In this document: positions 29,319 through 38,125 of the stretch, piece after piece
Numbering within the stretch: position 1 is the stretch's first letter
Layout: each line of letters starts with the position of its first letter
Source of the DNA: Pseudorhodobacter antarcticus
Lineage (GTDB): Bacteria; Pseudomonadota; Alphaproteobacteria; Rhodobacterales; Rhodobacteraceae
Reading direction: 5' to 3'
NCBI RefSeq assembly: GCF_900110135.1
Contig: NZ_FOCO01000003.1
Span: forward strand, 96,485 to 160,484
Length of the DNA stretch: 64,000 nucleotides
Translations under genes and position numbers: made by a program
The notes under the pieces: generated by a model
Seen by the model: the letters and a program-made list of their open reading frames with translations, nothing else
Database searches by the model: none
What the model was told of the DNA's origin: nothing

Positions 29319-30524
29319 TTACAGCGAGGGGCTGGACGGGCAAAGCACCAGCGCGTTATCCGCATCGGCCACGGCCACGGATTGCCCAGTTTCAACCGAA
29401 GGGAACCCCGTTTGCACAGCGTCCGCCGTCAGCACCACACCCTTGACCACCTGCGCGCCGGGCGCAGAAGGGCCAAAGGTTTTGCCATTCACGGTGAAAT
29501 ACACCGACCCTGAATTGCCGGCGCGCAGCACTGGCGCATCCTCCATCAGGGGCACCGAATAGCGTTCGCAGGCGTCCAGCACCTTTTCAAACAACACCGT
29601 ACCATCCGCAGACGACACCCGCACCCAAGAGGGGCGCACGGCCAAAAGTTCAACGGTGTTGGGGTCAGCCGCCATAACCTGCACAGCGCTATCGGCTGCA
29701 ACAGCCGCATCAGCCACGGCAACTTGCATCTGCGGCAACCGCTGCGGATTGATGGATGCAATGGGACCATCGCGCGCGGTCAGCACAGGCACATCCAACG
29801 CTTGGGGGCGATACAGGCGATCAGACCCCACAGGCGCTTGCGTGTTCGCCGCAATGGATAGGGGCGCTGCCGGGGTGATTTCCGCCACGTCGGGCGCGGA
29901 CCGCACCAGAGGGGCCACAGCCTGCACATTGCCCAACGGATCAATTTCGGCCACAACCAGCGGCGCTTGATCGACGGGGGCCAGTTGCACGCGCTGCACC
30001 TCTTGCAACACCGACCAGCCGCCATAGCCCAAACCACCAATCAGCCCCAGCAGCACCAAAAGTGAGCCGACGGCCCCCGGTTCCACACGCGACAACATGG
30101 TTTCTGTGCGCGGCACAAAGCTGGCGTTTGGGTTGGCCAGCGGGTCGCCAAAATCTTGCACACGGCTGCGCGCTTGGGTAATACGGGCCGGGGATGCGGC
30201 GGCGGACATGCCATGCGCCAGCGTAAAATTCGCTTCACGGCAGAACTTGGCATAGGCCACATCTGGGTCCATACCCAGATAGCGCGCGTAAGACCGCACA
30301 TACCCCGCGACAAACCCTTGGGTTTCAAACGCGGAAATATCACAATTTTCAATGGCGGCGATGTAGGTGGCCTTCACTTTCAACTCGCGTTGAACATCCA
30401 GCAATGACTTGCCCAAGGTCGCGCGTTCCCCGCGCATCAAGTCGCCTAGGCGCAAATCGAAATCGTCAAACCCTTTGGGCTTGTCGCTTTCCTGCGTCGA
30501 AGGTACTGTCCTCCGGCCGATCAT
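29319..30524 (-). CDS. RodZ-like helix-turn-helix membrane protein
   Basis: A 401-residue protein. The N-terminal HTH (about 23-95) with LGDLMRGERATLGKSLLDVQ and CDISAFETQGFVAGYVRSYA is that of RodZ. A linker and one membrane segment (about 152-176) precede a periplasmic region whose end (about 300-385) is a DUF4115 beta-domain (VRPSWVRVSSADGTVLFEK). RodZ links MreB filaments to the wall machinery and sets rod shape. Its position beside ispG is common in proteobacteria. Confidence 0.87.
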   Translation of the reverse strand: MIGRRTVPSTQESDKPKGFDDFDLRLGDLMRGERATLGKSLLDVQRELKVKATYIAAIENCDISAFETQGFVAGYVRSYARYLGMDPDVAYAKFCREANFTLAHGMSAAASPARITQARSRVQDFGDPLANPNASFVPRTETMLSRVEPGAVGSLLVLLGLIGGLGYGGWSVLQEVQRVQLAPVDQAPLVVAEIDPLGNVQAVAPLVRSAPDVAEITPAAPLSIAANTQAPVGSDRLYRPQALDVPVLTARDGPIASINPQRLPQMQVAVADAAVAADSAVQVMAADPNTVELLAVRPSWVRVSSADGTVLFEKVLDACERYSVPLMEDAPVLRAGNSGSVYFTVNGKTFGPSAPGAQVVKGVVLTADAVQTGFPSVETGQSVAVADADNALVLCPSSPSL

Positions 30525-30544
30525 ACATTAAGCCCCGTTCGCTG

Positions 30545-30585
30545 CCCCAAAAAATACCCGAGTCGGTTTTTCCCCACTCAGAGCC
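30545..30585 (-). terminator. Possible terminator between hemA and the RodZ-like gene
   Basis: On the minus strand CTGAGT (30585-30580) and ACTCGG (30562-30557) form a 6-bp stem with a large loop, followed by GT and a run ATTTTTT. It lies 55-95 bases after the hemA stop. The stem is short, so the call is tentative. Confidence 0.4.
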
Positions 30586-30640
30586 CGTCTATTGTGGATA
30601 AGGTAGCATAATACAACCAACTTTGCATACGCAGAATTGA

Positions 30641-31864
30641 TTAGGCCGACATCTCGGCACGATTCAGCGCACATTGCTGCCAAAGCGTGTCCATTGCCCG
30701 CACCAACATGTCGATTTGCGACGGATCGTGAACAGGTGACGGGGTAAATCGCAGCCGTTCGGTGCCGCGCGGCACGGTTGGAAAGTTGATCGGCTGCACA
30801 TAAATGCCGAACCTGTCCAGCAAAAGGTCCGACAACGCCTTGCAATGTACCGGATTTCCAACATGCACGGGCACGATGTGGCTGCCATGATCAATCAGCG
30901 GCAGACCGATGGATTTCAAACGATCCTTCAGGATGCGCGCGTGCAACTGCTGGGCATCGCGCAAATGCTGCGCGGTTTTCAAATACCGCACCGATGCCGC
31001 AGCCCCCGCCGCGACCGCAGGCGGCATGGACGATGTAAAGATGAACCCCGGCGCATAAGACCGCACCGCGTCACACATCTTGGCCGATGCCGCGATATAC
31101 CCGCCCGCCACGCCGTAAGCCTTGGCCAGCGTGCCGTTGATGATGTCCAAACGATGCATCACGCCGTCCCGTTCCGCCACCCCTGCCCCGCGCGGGCCGT
31201 ACATGCCAACGGCATGCACCTCATCAATATAGGTCAGCGCGCCAAATTCATCGGCCAAATCGCAAATCGCAGCGATGGGGCCAAAATCACCGTCCATCGA
31301 ATAGATGGATTCGAACGCGATCAGCTTGGGCACGGCAGGATCATCGGCGGCGAGCAGTTCACGCAAATGCGCCACGTCATTGTGACGAAACACCCGCTTG
31401 GCCCCGCCATTGCGCCGCACACCTTCGATCATCGACGCGTGGTTCAACGCATCGGAATAAATGATCAGACCGGGAAACAGCTTTGGCAGCGTCGACAGCG
31501 TGGCGTCATTGGCATTATAGGCTGATGTGAACACCAGCGCCGCCTCCGTGCCGTGCAAATCCGCCAGCTCCGCCTCCAACCGATTGTGATAAACGGTGGT
31601 GCCCGAAATGTTGCGCGTGCCGCCAGACCCGGCACCTGTGGCCGCCAACGCCTCGGTCATCGCGGCCAAAACTACCGGATGCTGGCCCATGCCCAGATAA
31701 TCATTGCCGCACCACACCGTGATGTCACGCTGCGTGCCATCGGGCTTGCGCCACACGGCGGCAGGATAAGCGCCTTTTTGACGTTCAATATCAATGAACG
31801 TCCGATAGCGCCCTTCGTCATGCAAACGGTTCAGGGCAACATCAAGGGCAGCGTCATAGTTCAT
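30641..31864 (-). CDS. hemA: 5-aminolevulinate synthase
   Basis: A 407-residue PLP enzyme that condenses glycine and succinyl-CoA to 5-aminolevulinate, the first step of haem and bacteriochlorophyll synthesis in alphaproteobacteria. [13 protein letters not shown] (78-90) and the Schiff-base Lys248 in [14 protein letters not shown] match the Rhodobacter enzyme exactly in numbering. ATG at 31864 starts MNYDAALD; an upstream in-frame start at 31885 adds seven residues. A perfect FNR box 74 bases upstream indicates oxygen-responsive expression. Confidence 0.97.
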   Translation of the reverse strand: MNYDAALDVALNRLHDEGRYRTFIDIERQKGAYPAAVWRKPDGTQRDITVWCGNDYLGMGQHPVVLAAMTEALAATGAGSGGTRNISGTTVYHNRLEAELADLHGTEAALVFTSAYNANDATLSTLPKLFPGLIIYSDALNHASMIEGVRRNGGAKRVFRHNDVAHLRELLAADDPAVPKLIAFESIYSMDGDFGPIAAICDLADEFGALTYIDEVHAVGMYGPRGAGVAERDGVMHRLDIINGTLAKAYGVAGGYIAASAKMCDAVRSYAPGFIFTSSMPPAVAAGAAASVRYLKTAQHLRDAQQLHARILKDRLKSIGLPLIDHGSHIVPVHVGNPVHCKALSDLLLDRFGIYVQPINFPTVPRGTERLRFTPSPVHDPSQIDMLVRAMDTLWQQCALNRAEMSA

Positions 31865-31937
31865 AAATCTCTCCAAGCGTCCCACCGCAGATATAGGTGG
31901 GTTTGGGCCAATTCACAACAGAATCGGTTTTGTAGCT

Positions 31938-31951
31938 TTGATATGCATCAA
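31938..31951. promoter_or_regulatory. FNR/FnrL box upstream of hemA
   Basis: TTGATATGCATCAA is a perfect TTGAT-N4-ATCAA palindrome. It lies 74 bases upstream of the hemA start, where an activator would contact RNA polymerase. FnrL control of hemA is known from Rhodobacter sphaeroides. The convergent or same-strand secreted-protein gene ends at 31995, so hemA is the only sensible target. Confidence 0.82.
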
Positions 31952-31994
31952 ATGATATATCTGACAGGGGGCAATTTGCCGCCCCTTTGTCGCC

Positions 31995-32579
31995 TTAGCC
32001 CGGATCAACGACCGCCACGGCGCAATCTGTGGCACCTTTATCGGCGCAGGCCTGCACTGCCGCCTCTGGTGCTTGCGCGCCAAACCCAAGGCCAAAAAAG
32101 CCGGTTTGCGCCGAAATCGCCATCGCGCGCGGGCCTTTTTGCTTTTTGTAATCCCCGGTCAGCACCAAAGTGCCCTCCAGCGACAGTTGGAAATCGCGCG
32201 CCGCCCATTTTTTGGGGCGCACAAGCCCTGCCAGCACACACTCCGCCCCGCCTTTGCGCGCGGCGTTACAGCCAGCCAGCGCTGCGGCCGCAGCCGCCTC
32301 GGCGCTGTGATGGTTGGCGACCAAAACGGTCGCCTCCGATGTCAGCAACTCCTCCTCTGGGGCGACGGCCACGGCGGCGTAATAGGCGTAATCCTTGACC
32401 ACAGATTCAAGCAAGGCCGCATTATCCGCCAACAATCCCGGCACGGGCAGCATTTCCACCGATGCGCCTTTGGGGGAAAACAGATTTTTGCTGGCCACCT
32501 CATAGCTGATGGGCTCGGCACCCGCCGCTGTCGCCATCCCACACAGCAGCAGCGCCGCCATCAAACCCTTGTTCTGCAT
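31995..32579 (-). CDS. Small secreted protein with paired-cysteine repeats (DUF4189-like)
   Basis: A 194-residue exported protein. ATG at 32579 begins a signal peptide (QNKGLMAALLLCGMATAAGA) with likely cleavage after Ala21. The mature part holds two similar units: AAAALAGCNAARKGGAECV and AAVQACADKGATDCAVAVV, each with a Cys-x9/7-Cys pair that probably forms a disulfide. Such units occur in DUF4189 proteins. Relatives beside hemA are, as I recall, sometimes annotated as 5-aminolevulinate synthase, which the sequence does not support. Function unknown. Confidence 0.65.
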   Translation of the reverse strand: MQNKGLMAALLLCGMATAAGAEPISYEVASKNLFSPKGASVEMLPVPGLLADNAALLESVVKDYAYYAAVAVAPEEELLTSEATVLVANHHSAEAAAAAALAGCNAARKGGAECVLAGLVRPKKWAARDFQLSLEGTLVLTGDYKKQKGPRAMAISAQTGFFGLGFGAQAPEAAVQACADKGATDCAVAVVDPG

Positions 32580-32702
32580 TTTGATACCCACACTTGACCC
32601 GATTTGCCCCAATTTAACCCGTTCCGCCTGCCTTCACCAGCCACCCTAGACAGGGCGCGCGGGGCTGATACGCTGGCACCCATCACAATCCGGAGAGTTT
32701 TG

Positions 32703-34082
32703 ATGTCCCTAGACGCCGTCCTTGCCCGAATCGACACCGACCTGCCCCATGCGCTGGACCGTTTGTTGGACCTGCTGCGCATCCCATCCATTTCCACCGA
32801 CCCCGCGTTCAAAGGCGATTGCGACCGCGCCGCCGATTGGCTGGTGGCGGATTTGAAAACCCTTGGCTTTGATGCCTCCAAGCGCGAAACCCCCGGCCAC
32901 CCGATGGTGGTGGCGCATTACGGCACGGATTTGCCGGGGCCACATTTGCTGTTTTATGGCCATTATGACGTGCAACCCGTTGACCCGCTGAATTTGTGGG
33001 ACCGCTACCCGTTCGATCCGCAGATCGAGGAAACGCCCGCAGGCCGCGTCATTCGCGGGCGCGGTTCGTCCGACGACAAAGGCCAGTTGATGACCTTCCT
33101 AGAGGCGTTGCGCGCCTACCGCGCAGAACATGGCCGCCTGCCCTGCCGCCTGACGATTTTCTTGGAGGGGGAGGAGGAAAGCGGTTCGCCGTCCCTGATC
33201 CCCTTTATGCAAGACAACGCCGACGAATTGCGCGCCGATGTCGCCCTGATTTGTGACACCGGGTTGTTCGAGTCCAAAACCCCCGCCATCGTCACCATGC
33301 TGCGCGGGCTGTTGGGCGAAGAAATCACCATTCATGGCCCGAACAAAGACCTTCATTCCGGCATGTATGGCGGGTTGGCAATGAACCCCATCCGCGTTTT
33401 GTCGCGCATCATTGCAGGCCTGCATGATGATACGGGCCGCATCACCGTGCCGGGGTTTTATGACCAGGTTCCCGAACTGTCGGACGATATGCGCGCGCAG
33501 TGGCAGGGATTGGCGTTTGATCACGCGCGCTTCCTTGGCGATGTGGGCCTGTCCGTGCCCGCAGGTGAGGCGGACCGCACACCGCTGGAAATGATCTGGT
33601 CGCGCCCCACCTGTGAGGTAAACGGGATTTGGGGCGGTTATGCAGGCGACGGTTTCAAAACCGTGCTGCCCGCCATGGCCCATGCCAAAATCAGCTTTCG
33701 CCTTGTGGGCACCCAAGACCCCTTTGCCATCCGTGAGGCGTTTCGCGCTTATGTCACGGCGCAACTGCCCGTCGATTGCCGCGTTGATTTCAAAGGCCAT
33801 GGCAACAGCCCCGCTGGCCAAATGTCTGTCGCGAACAAAGCGTTTGAGCCCGCCCGCGCGGCATTGACCGAAGAATGGGGGATTGCGGCGGCCTATGTTG
33901 GCTGCGGCGGCTCCATCCCGATTGCCGGATATTTCAAGACCTATCTGGATATGGACGCCATGCTGATTGGATTTGGTAAGGATGACGACCAAATTCATTC
34001 GCCGAATGAAAAATACGATGTGCAAAGTTTTCACAAAGGTATTCGGTCTTGGGCGCGGATATTGGAACGGCTTGCGGTTTGA
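32703..34082 (+). CDS. M20 family dipeptidase
   Basis: A 459-residue zinc peptidase of the ArgE/DapE/carnosinase group. Metal ligands are visible: His87 and Asp89 in YGHYDVQP, the bridging Asp in RGSSDDKGQ (about 124) and the catalytic Glu in LEGEEESGSP (about 157). HSGMYGG lies in the dimerisation domain. Likely cytoplasmic hydrolysis of dipeptides or N-acyl amino acids; substrate unknown. GGAGAG upstream fits ATG 32703. Followed by repeat copy 3. Confidence 0.9.
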   Translation: MSLDAVLARIDTDLPHALDRLLDLLRIPSISTDPAFKGDCDRAADWLVADLKTLGFDASKRETPGHPMVVAHYGTDLPGPHLLFYGHYDVQPVDPLNLWDRYPFDPQIEETPAGRVIRGRGSSDDKGQLMTFLEALRAYRAEHGRLPCRLTIFLEGEEESGSPSLIPFMQDNADELRADVALICDTGLFESKTPAIVTMLRGLLGEEITIHGPNKDLHSGMYGGLAMNPIRVLSRIIAGLHDDTGRITVPGFYDQVPELSDDMRAQWQGLAFDHARFLGDVGLSVPAGEADRTPLEMIWSRPTCEVNGIWGGYAGDGFKTVLPAMAHAKISFRLVGTQDPFAIREAFRAYVTAQLPVDCRVDFKGHGNSPAGQMSVANKAFEPARAALTEEWGIAAAYVGCGGSIPIAGYFKTYLDMDAMLIGFGKDDDQIHSPNEKYDVQSFHKGIRSWARILERLAV

Positions 34083-34104
34083 GGCGTTTGGTTTTTGGAC
34101 GACC

Positions 34105-34158
34105 GCCGGGGGTTTCACACCCCCGGACCCCCGTGAGGTATTTTTACCAAGACGAATG
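34105..34158 (+). repeat. Hairpin-plus-tail intergenic repeat, copy 3
   Basis: CCGGGGG (34106-34112) pairs with CCCCCGG (34120-34126) around TTTCACA. The tail AGGTATTTTTACCAAGACGA follows at 34136-34155. The tail ends nine bases before the ATG of the GNAT gene, so it could also affect that gene's translation. Confidence 0.72.
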
Positions 34159-34166
34159 AGGGCGCG

Positions 34167-34610
34167 ATGAATGTTGAGATTAGAGATATTTCTGGCGGCG
34201 ACGAGGCGGCGTGGCGCGGGCTGTGGGGGCAGTATTTGGCGTTTTATGGCGTGACTTTGCCGCCTGCGGTGACGAACCAAACTTGGGGCCGCATTGTGGA
34301 TGGCAGCACCGAACTGCGCGGCCGCTTGGCGGTGTTGGATGGGGAAGCAGTTGGGTTTGCGCTGCATCATTCACATTTATCAACTTGGGCGTCGAGTTTT
34401 GACTGCTACCTAGAGGATTTGTTTGTGACTGACGCCGCGCGCGGTTTTGGGATTGGCCGCGCCTTGATCGACGATTTGATAACGCATTGTCGCAGCACCG
34501 GGTATTCGCGGCTGTATTGGCACACCGACACCGGCAACGCGCGGGCGCGCAAATTATACGACAGCTACCCCCCCGACGATGGGCATGTGAGGTACCGTAT
34601 CAAGATTTAA
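34167..34610 (+). CDS. GNAT family N-acetyltransferase
   Basis: A 147-residue single-domain acetyltransferase. The acetyl-CoA-binding signature is TDAARGFGIGRALIDDLI (about 91-108), and TDTGNARARKLYDSY near the end is the usual C-terminal GNAT motif. It acetylates an amine using acetyl-CoA; substrate unknown. It has no clear Shine-Dalgarno apart from GAGGGCG just ahead of the ATG, part of the flanking repeat region. Confidence 0.85.
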   Translation: MNVEIRDISGGDEAAWRGLWGQYLAFYGVTLPPAVTNQTWGRIVDGSTELRGRLAVLDGEAVGFALHHSHLSTWASSFDCYLEDLFVTDAARGFGIGRALIDDLITHCRSTGYSRLYWHTDTGNARARKLYDSYPPDDGHVRYRIKI

Positions 34611-34625
34611 GGTATTGGGTGAAAA

Positions 34626-34702
34626 TGGCGCGGTTGACGGGGCTCGAACCCGCGACCCCCGGCGTGACAGGCCGGTACTCTAACCAACTGAGCTACAACC
34701 GC
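34626..34702 (-). tRNA. tRNA-Asp (GUC), second in the tandem pair
   Basis: On the minus strand GCGGTTGTAGC opens a cloverleaf. The anticodon stem CCGGC/GCCGG encloses CTGTCAC with anticodon GTC, and GGTTCGAGCC forms the T loop. CAACCGC closes the acceptor, then discriminator G and an encoded CCA (34628-34626). 77 bases, identical to the copy at 34736-34812. Confidence 0.97.
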
Positions 34703-34714
34703 GCATTTTCAATC

Positions 34715-34839
34715 ACGTTCGGGCGGGCGGATGGCTGGCGCGGTTGACGGGGCTCGAACCCGCGACCCCCGGCGTGACAGGCCGGTACTCTAACCAACTG
34801 AGCTACAACCGCGTATGCCATCCGGGCCCGCCCGAACGT
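34715..34839 (-). other. 21-bp inverted repeat bracketing the first tRNA-Asp
   Basis: The arm at 34817-34839 and the arm at 34715-34735 are complementary over 14 + 7 base pairs with a two-base (CC) bulge. In the precursor RNA they would flank the tRNA: the 5' arm ends four bases before the tRNA and the 3' arm begins directly after CCA. This would form a long processing stalk. Confidence 0.7.
34736..34812 (-). tRNA. tRNA-Asp (GUC), first in the tandem pair
   Basis: Same 77-base sequence as the copy 33 bases downstream, including anticodon GTC and the encoded CCA (34738-34736). The pair are transcribed leftward, probably as one precursor. Confidence 0.97.
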
Positions 34840-34892
34840 CAGGGGGTATTACGGCGCGGGGGGAACGGCGTCAAGCGGCCAAAACGGTTTTT

Positions 34893-35825
34893 TCACCGAT
34901 CAGGCGCGGGAATAAATTCGGCGTCATCACCGGGGGGCAACCGAAAGCGGCCATGCGCCCAATCGCCTGCGCGCCACGCCTCTTTGGCGGCATCAATCTT
35001 GTCCCGGCTGGAGGCGACAAAGTTCCACCACAGATGGCGCGGCCCGTTCATTGTGGCCCCCCCCAGCAGCATCAAACGCGCGCCTTGATCGCCTGCCTTT
35101 AACGATACGCTGTCACCGGGGCGAAACACCAGCATTTGACCTGTAGTGTAAGTTTGGCCTGCCTGTTCCACGCCGCCTTGCAGCACATAGGCGCCGCGAT
35201 CCTCATGGTTATCGGGCAAGGGAATCGCGGCCCCTGCTTGCAATATCACATCGGCGTAAAACACCTCCGACAGCATCGGGATGGGCGCGCGCGCGCCCCA
35301 TGCGTCACCAAGGATCAGCCGCACCTCTTTGCCCTCGCCTTCCAAAACCGGCAAATCGGCTTTGGGGGAATGAACGAAATCTGCCGACGCCTCCTCCTGC
35401 GCGTCTGGCAGGGCCAACCAGGTTTGCAGCCCAAACAACGGCCCCGGTGCGCCCGGCCCATCCATCCGTTCGGAATGGGTGATGCCATTGCCCGCCAACA
35501 TCCAGTTCACAGCACCCGGTTCAATCCATTGATCGGTGCCCAGACTGTCGCGGTGGTGGATGCGGCCCTGCATCAGATACGTCACCGTCCCAAGACCAAT
35601 ATGCGGATGCGGGCGCACATCCACACCTTTGCCGGTCAAAAACTCCACCGGGCCGAATTGATCAAAAAAGATGAACGGCCCCACCATTTGGCGCTTGTTG
35701 GACGGCAAGGCGCGGCGCACCTCGAACCCGCCCAAATCGCGCGCACGCGGGATGATCACGGTTTCAATCGCATCAACCGCATCGCCAACCGGGATATCGG
35801 GGTCAAGGGCGGGGTTCCAACTCAT
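34893..35825 (-). CDS. Pirin family protein
   Basis: A 310-residue bicupin. The N-terminal cupin has the metal-ligand pattern RPHPHIGLGTVTYLMQG and LAGNGITHSERM, as in pirins and quercetinases. The C-terminal pirin domain includes EVFYADVILQAGAAIPLP. Roles described for relatives range from quercetin oxidation to protein-protein regulation. AGGAGG seven bases before the ATG fixes 35825 as start; a longer frame runs back into tRNA-Val sequence and is not real. Confidence 0.92.
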   Translation of the reverse strand: MSWNPALDPDIPVGDAVDAIETVIIPRARDLGGFEVRRALPSNKRQMVGPFIFFDQFGPVEFLTGKGVDVRPHPHIGLGTVTYLMQGRIHHRDSLGTDQWIEPGAVNWMLAGNGITHSERMDGPGAPGPLFGLQTWLALPDAQEEASADFVHSPKADLPVLEGEGKEVRLILGDAWGARAPIPMLSEVFYADVILQAGAAIPLPDNHEDRGAYVLQGGVEQAGQTYTTGQMLVFRPGDSVSLKAGDQGARLMLLGGATMNGPRHLWWNFVASSRDKIDAAKEAWRAGDWAHGRFRLPPGDDAEFIPAPDR

Positions 35826-35929
35826 CTTATGCCTCCTATTGCGGGTTGGTGACACCCTAACGCAGCAGGGGTGTTCATAAAACCGCAACCCCTGCACGGG
35901 CGCTGTGCGAATATGCAAAGAGAGGGGGA

Positions 35930-36005
<76 letters not shown>

Positions 36006-36150
36006 ATCTGCGCGCTGGATAGCCCAAGGGTTTGCGCCACGCAAGGGGGGGCGTGTGATTTTTCGCAGCCGCCATCTACGCGCCCCCTTGGCCAATTGCA
36101 AATCCCCGCAATCCCATGCAACTTTGCGCCAGATGACAAAGGGGAACGAC

Positions 36151-36864
36151 ATGATCATTGGCCATATCGGCGTGCGCAAAGGGTCCAAAGGGGTGCCGGG
36201 CAAGAATTTTCGCCCCATTTGTGGCAAACCCCTGATGGATTGGTCGCTGGACCAGTTGTTCGCAGAACCGCGCGTGGATGCGGTCGTGGTGTCCACCGAT
36301 GATGAGGCGATGTATGCCCATGCGGTGGCGCGCGGTGCTTTAGATATTGGCCTGCGCCCCGCCCATTTGGCCACCGACACGGCGGGCAAATTCCACGTCT
36401 GGCAACATGCGCTGGAGGTGACAGAGGCGATCACAGGCCCCGCGACCGCCTTTCTGGACCTTGATTGCACATCGCCGTTGCGCTTGCCCAGTGACATCAC
36501 GGCGGCGCTTGATTTGTTCGCAACCGCGCGCCCCGATATGGTGATGTCGTGCTGCGATGCGCGCAAAAACCCTTATTTCAACCTTGTGGAACCCGATGCC
36601 ACGGGCGCGCTGCAAGTGTCCAAACCCCTGCCCGGCCGCGTGTTGGCCCGCCAACAGGCTCCCGTGGTGTACGAACATGTCGGCGTGGTTTATGTCGTCG
36701 CCCCCGATTATCTGCGCCGCGCCGAAGGGCTTTATGATGGCCGCGTCATCCCTTACGTTTTATCGGCTGAACGCTGCCACGACATCGACAGCCCATTTGA
36801 TTGGCGCATTGTCGAATTTTTGCTGCAACAGCAAATTGACGCAGGGCTTAAGCCAGCAGCGTAG
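36151..36864 (+). CDS. Acylneuraminate (nonulosonate) cytidylyltransferase
   Basis: A 237-residue NeuA/LegF/PseF-type enzyme that couples CTP to a nonulosonic acid to give the CMP-sugar donor. The nucleotide-binding start IGHIGVRKGSKGVPGKNFRP is a variant of the usual RxGSKGxPxKN motif. Also present are STDDEAMYAHA (mid) and LDLDCTSPLR, the metal-binding region. AAGGGGA ahead of ATG 36151 sets the start. It faces the minus-strand operon holding neuB and neuC, and its 3' end overlaps the first GT30 gene by 17 bases. Which nine-carbon acid it activates is unknown. Confidence 0.88.
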   Translation: MIIGHIGVRKGSKGVPGKNFRPICGKPLMDWSLDQLFAEPRVDAVVVSTDDEAMYAHAVARGALDIGLRPAHLATDTAGKFHVWQHALEVTEAITGPATAFLDLDCTSPLRLPSDITAALDLFATARPDMVMSCCDARKNPYFNLVEPDATGALQVSKPLPGRVLARQQAPVVYEHVGVVYVVAPDYLRRAEGLYDGRVIPYVLSAERCHDIDSPFDWRIVEFLLQQQIDAGLKPAA

Positions 36865-38125
36865 AAATCCCCGCCAAGGTGCGCTGGGTCGCCCCGGCAT
36901 GGGCGGCAAAAAACGCCTCAATCTGGGCGGGGGTCGGGTCATTGCGGGCGATCAGTGCTGCGGCGAGGGCCGCGGCATCTGGCACAGATTGCGCCACACC
37001 CGCCGCGCGTGCCTCTTCAAACGGATACTCGATGGTAAAGGTTTCCGGCCCCACCAAAACGGGTTTTTTTAACGCCAACGGCTCAATAATATTATGCGCG
37101 CCTTTGGGGTTAAACCCGCCGCCCACCACCACGCGGGTGGCCATGGCGAGGTAGAAATACATCTCGCCCAGACTGTCGCCAAAGAAAACGTCGATGTCAT
37201 CGGGCAAATCACCCGCTAAATCCGGCCCCAAAACCGCACTGCGCCGCGCCACCCGCAGCCCCGCCGCCGACAGGTCCGCCGCCACCGCATCAAACCGTTC
37301 CGGGCGGCGCGGAACATAGACAAACAACGTGTCGCGCGCGGCCTGCACCGCCTTTATGGCCGCGATATATCCCGCATCTTCTCCCTCAATCGCAGAGGCG
37401 ATGACGACCACATCGCGCAAGGGCGCCACGCGCACACCCGCCGCCACCAAATGCGCAGGAATGGGCTGGTCAAACCGCAATTCCCCTGTAATTTCAATAT
37501 TTTGCACGCCGACAGTGCCAAACCGCTGCGCCTGCATCTCGGATTTGACCAAAGCCCCGGCAAACCCCCGCATCACCTGCGCGCGCAGCCCCGTTTGCCC
37601 ATCGCGGGCATAGGATTTGCTGGGATATTGCGCGTTGCACATGAACAAGGGCACACCGCGCGCGCGGGCCGCCATAATCATGCCCGGCCAAATCTCCACC
37701 TCCATCACCAACCCGTATTGGGGGCGAAAACTGCGGAAAAATCCCACAAACCAAAGGCCCATATCAAACGGCACCCAGACCACCCGCACCCGCCCCGCCG
37801 CAATTTGCGCTGCATAAACGTGCAAGGATGAGCGCCGCCCCGCCGGGGTGAAATGGGTCACAACCACTCGTTCGCCGCGCGCCAGCAGCGCATCAATCAA
37901 GGGCACTGCCGACCGAAACTCCCCCAATGACACCGCATGCACCCACACGGCCCCCGGCATCGGCGCGCCATAAATCCCAAATCGTTCCGCAATATGGCCC
38001 CGGTAATCGGCATCCTTGCGACCGCGCCGCCACAAATACAGCAGCACAAACGGCAACCCCACACCCCACAAAACTGCATAGGCCCACAGCGCAATCCGCA
38101 ACCGCCAACCCGGAAATCCCGTCAC
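36848..38125 (-). CDS. Kdo transferase-like glycosyltransferase (GT30), membrane-anchored
   Basis: A 425-residue WaaA/KdtA homologue. An N-terminal membrane anchor (about 10-33) precedes VHAVSLGEFRSAVPLIDALL (N-domain catalytic Glu region), MEVEIWPGMI and the C-domain donor site GDSLGEMYFYLAMAT ... KGAHNIIEPLALKKPVLVGP. GT30 enzymes add Kdo from CMP-Kdo to lipid A. It starts in an ATGA overlap with a second GT30 gene. Given the CMP-nonulosonate genes around it, either Kdo or a nonulosonic acid could be the donor sugar. Confidence 0.85.
   Translation of the reverse strand: MTGFPGWRLRIALWAYAVLWGVGLPFVLLYLWRRGRKDADYRGHIAERFGIYGAPMPGAVWVHAVSLGEFRSAVPLIDALLARGERVVVTHFTPAGRRSSLHVYAAQIAAGRVRVVWVPFDMGLWFVGFFRSFRPQYGLVMEVEIWPGMIMAARARGVPLFMCNAQYPSKSYARDGQTGLRAQVMRGFAGALVKSEMQAQRFGTVGVQNIEITGELRFDQPIPAHLVAAGVRVAPLRDVVVIASAIEGEDAGYIAAIKAVQAARDTLFVYVPRRPERFDAVAADLSAAGLRVARRSAVLGPDLAGDLPDDIDVFFGDSLGEMYFYLAMATRVVVGGGFNPKGAHNIIEPLALKKPVLVGPETFTIEYPFEEARAAGVAQSVPDAAALAAALIARNDPTPAQIEAFFAAHAGATQRTLAGISTLLA

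Noticed and set aside
28164..29513. Long open frame on the plus strand over ispG
   Set aside because: Antisense to ispG, which is complete; low-complexity translation.
33099..34370. Long open frame on the minus strand under the M20 peptidase
   Set aside because: Covers the peptidase in antisense and runs through repeat copy 3; not a gene.
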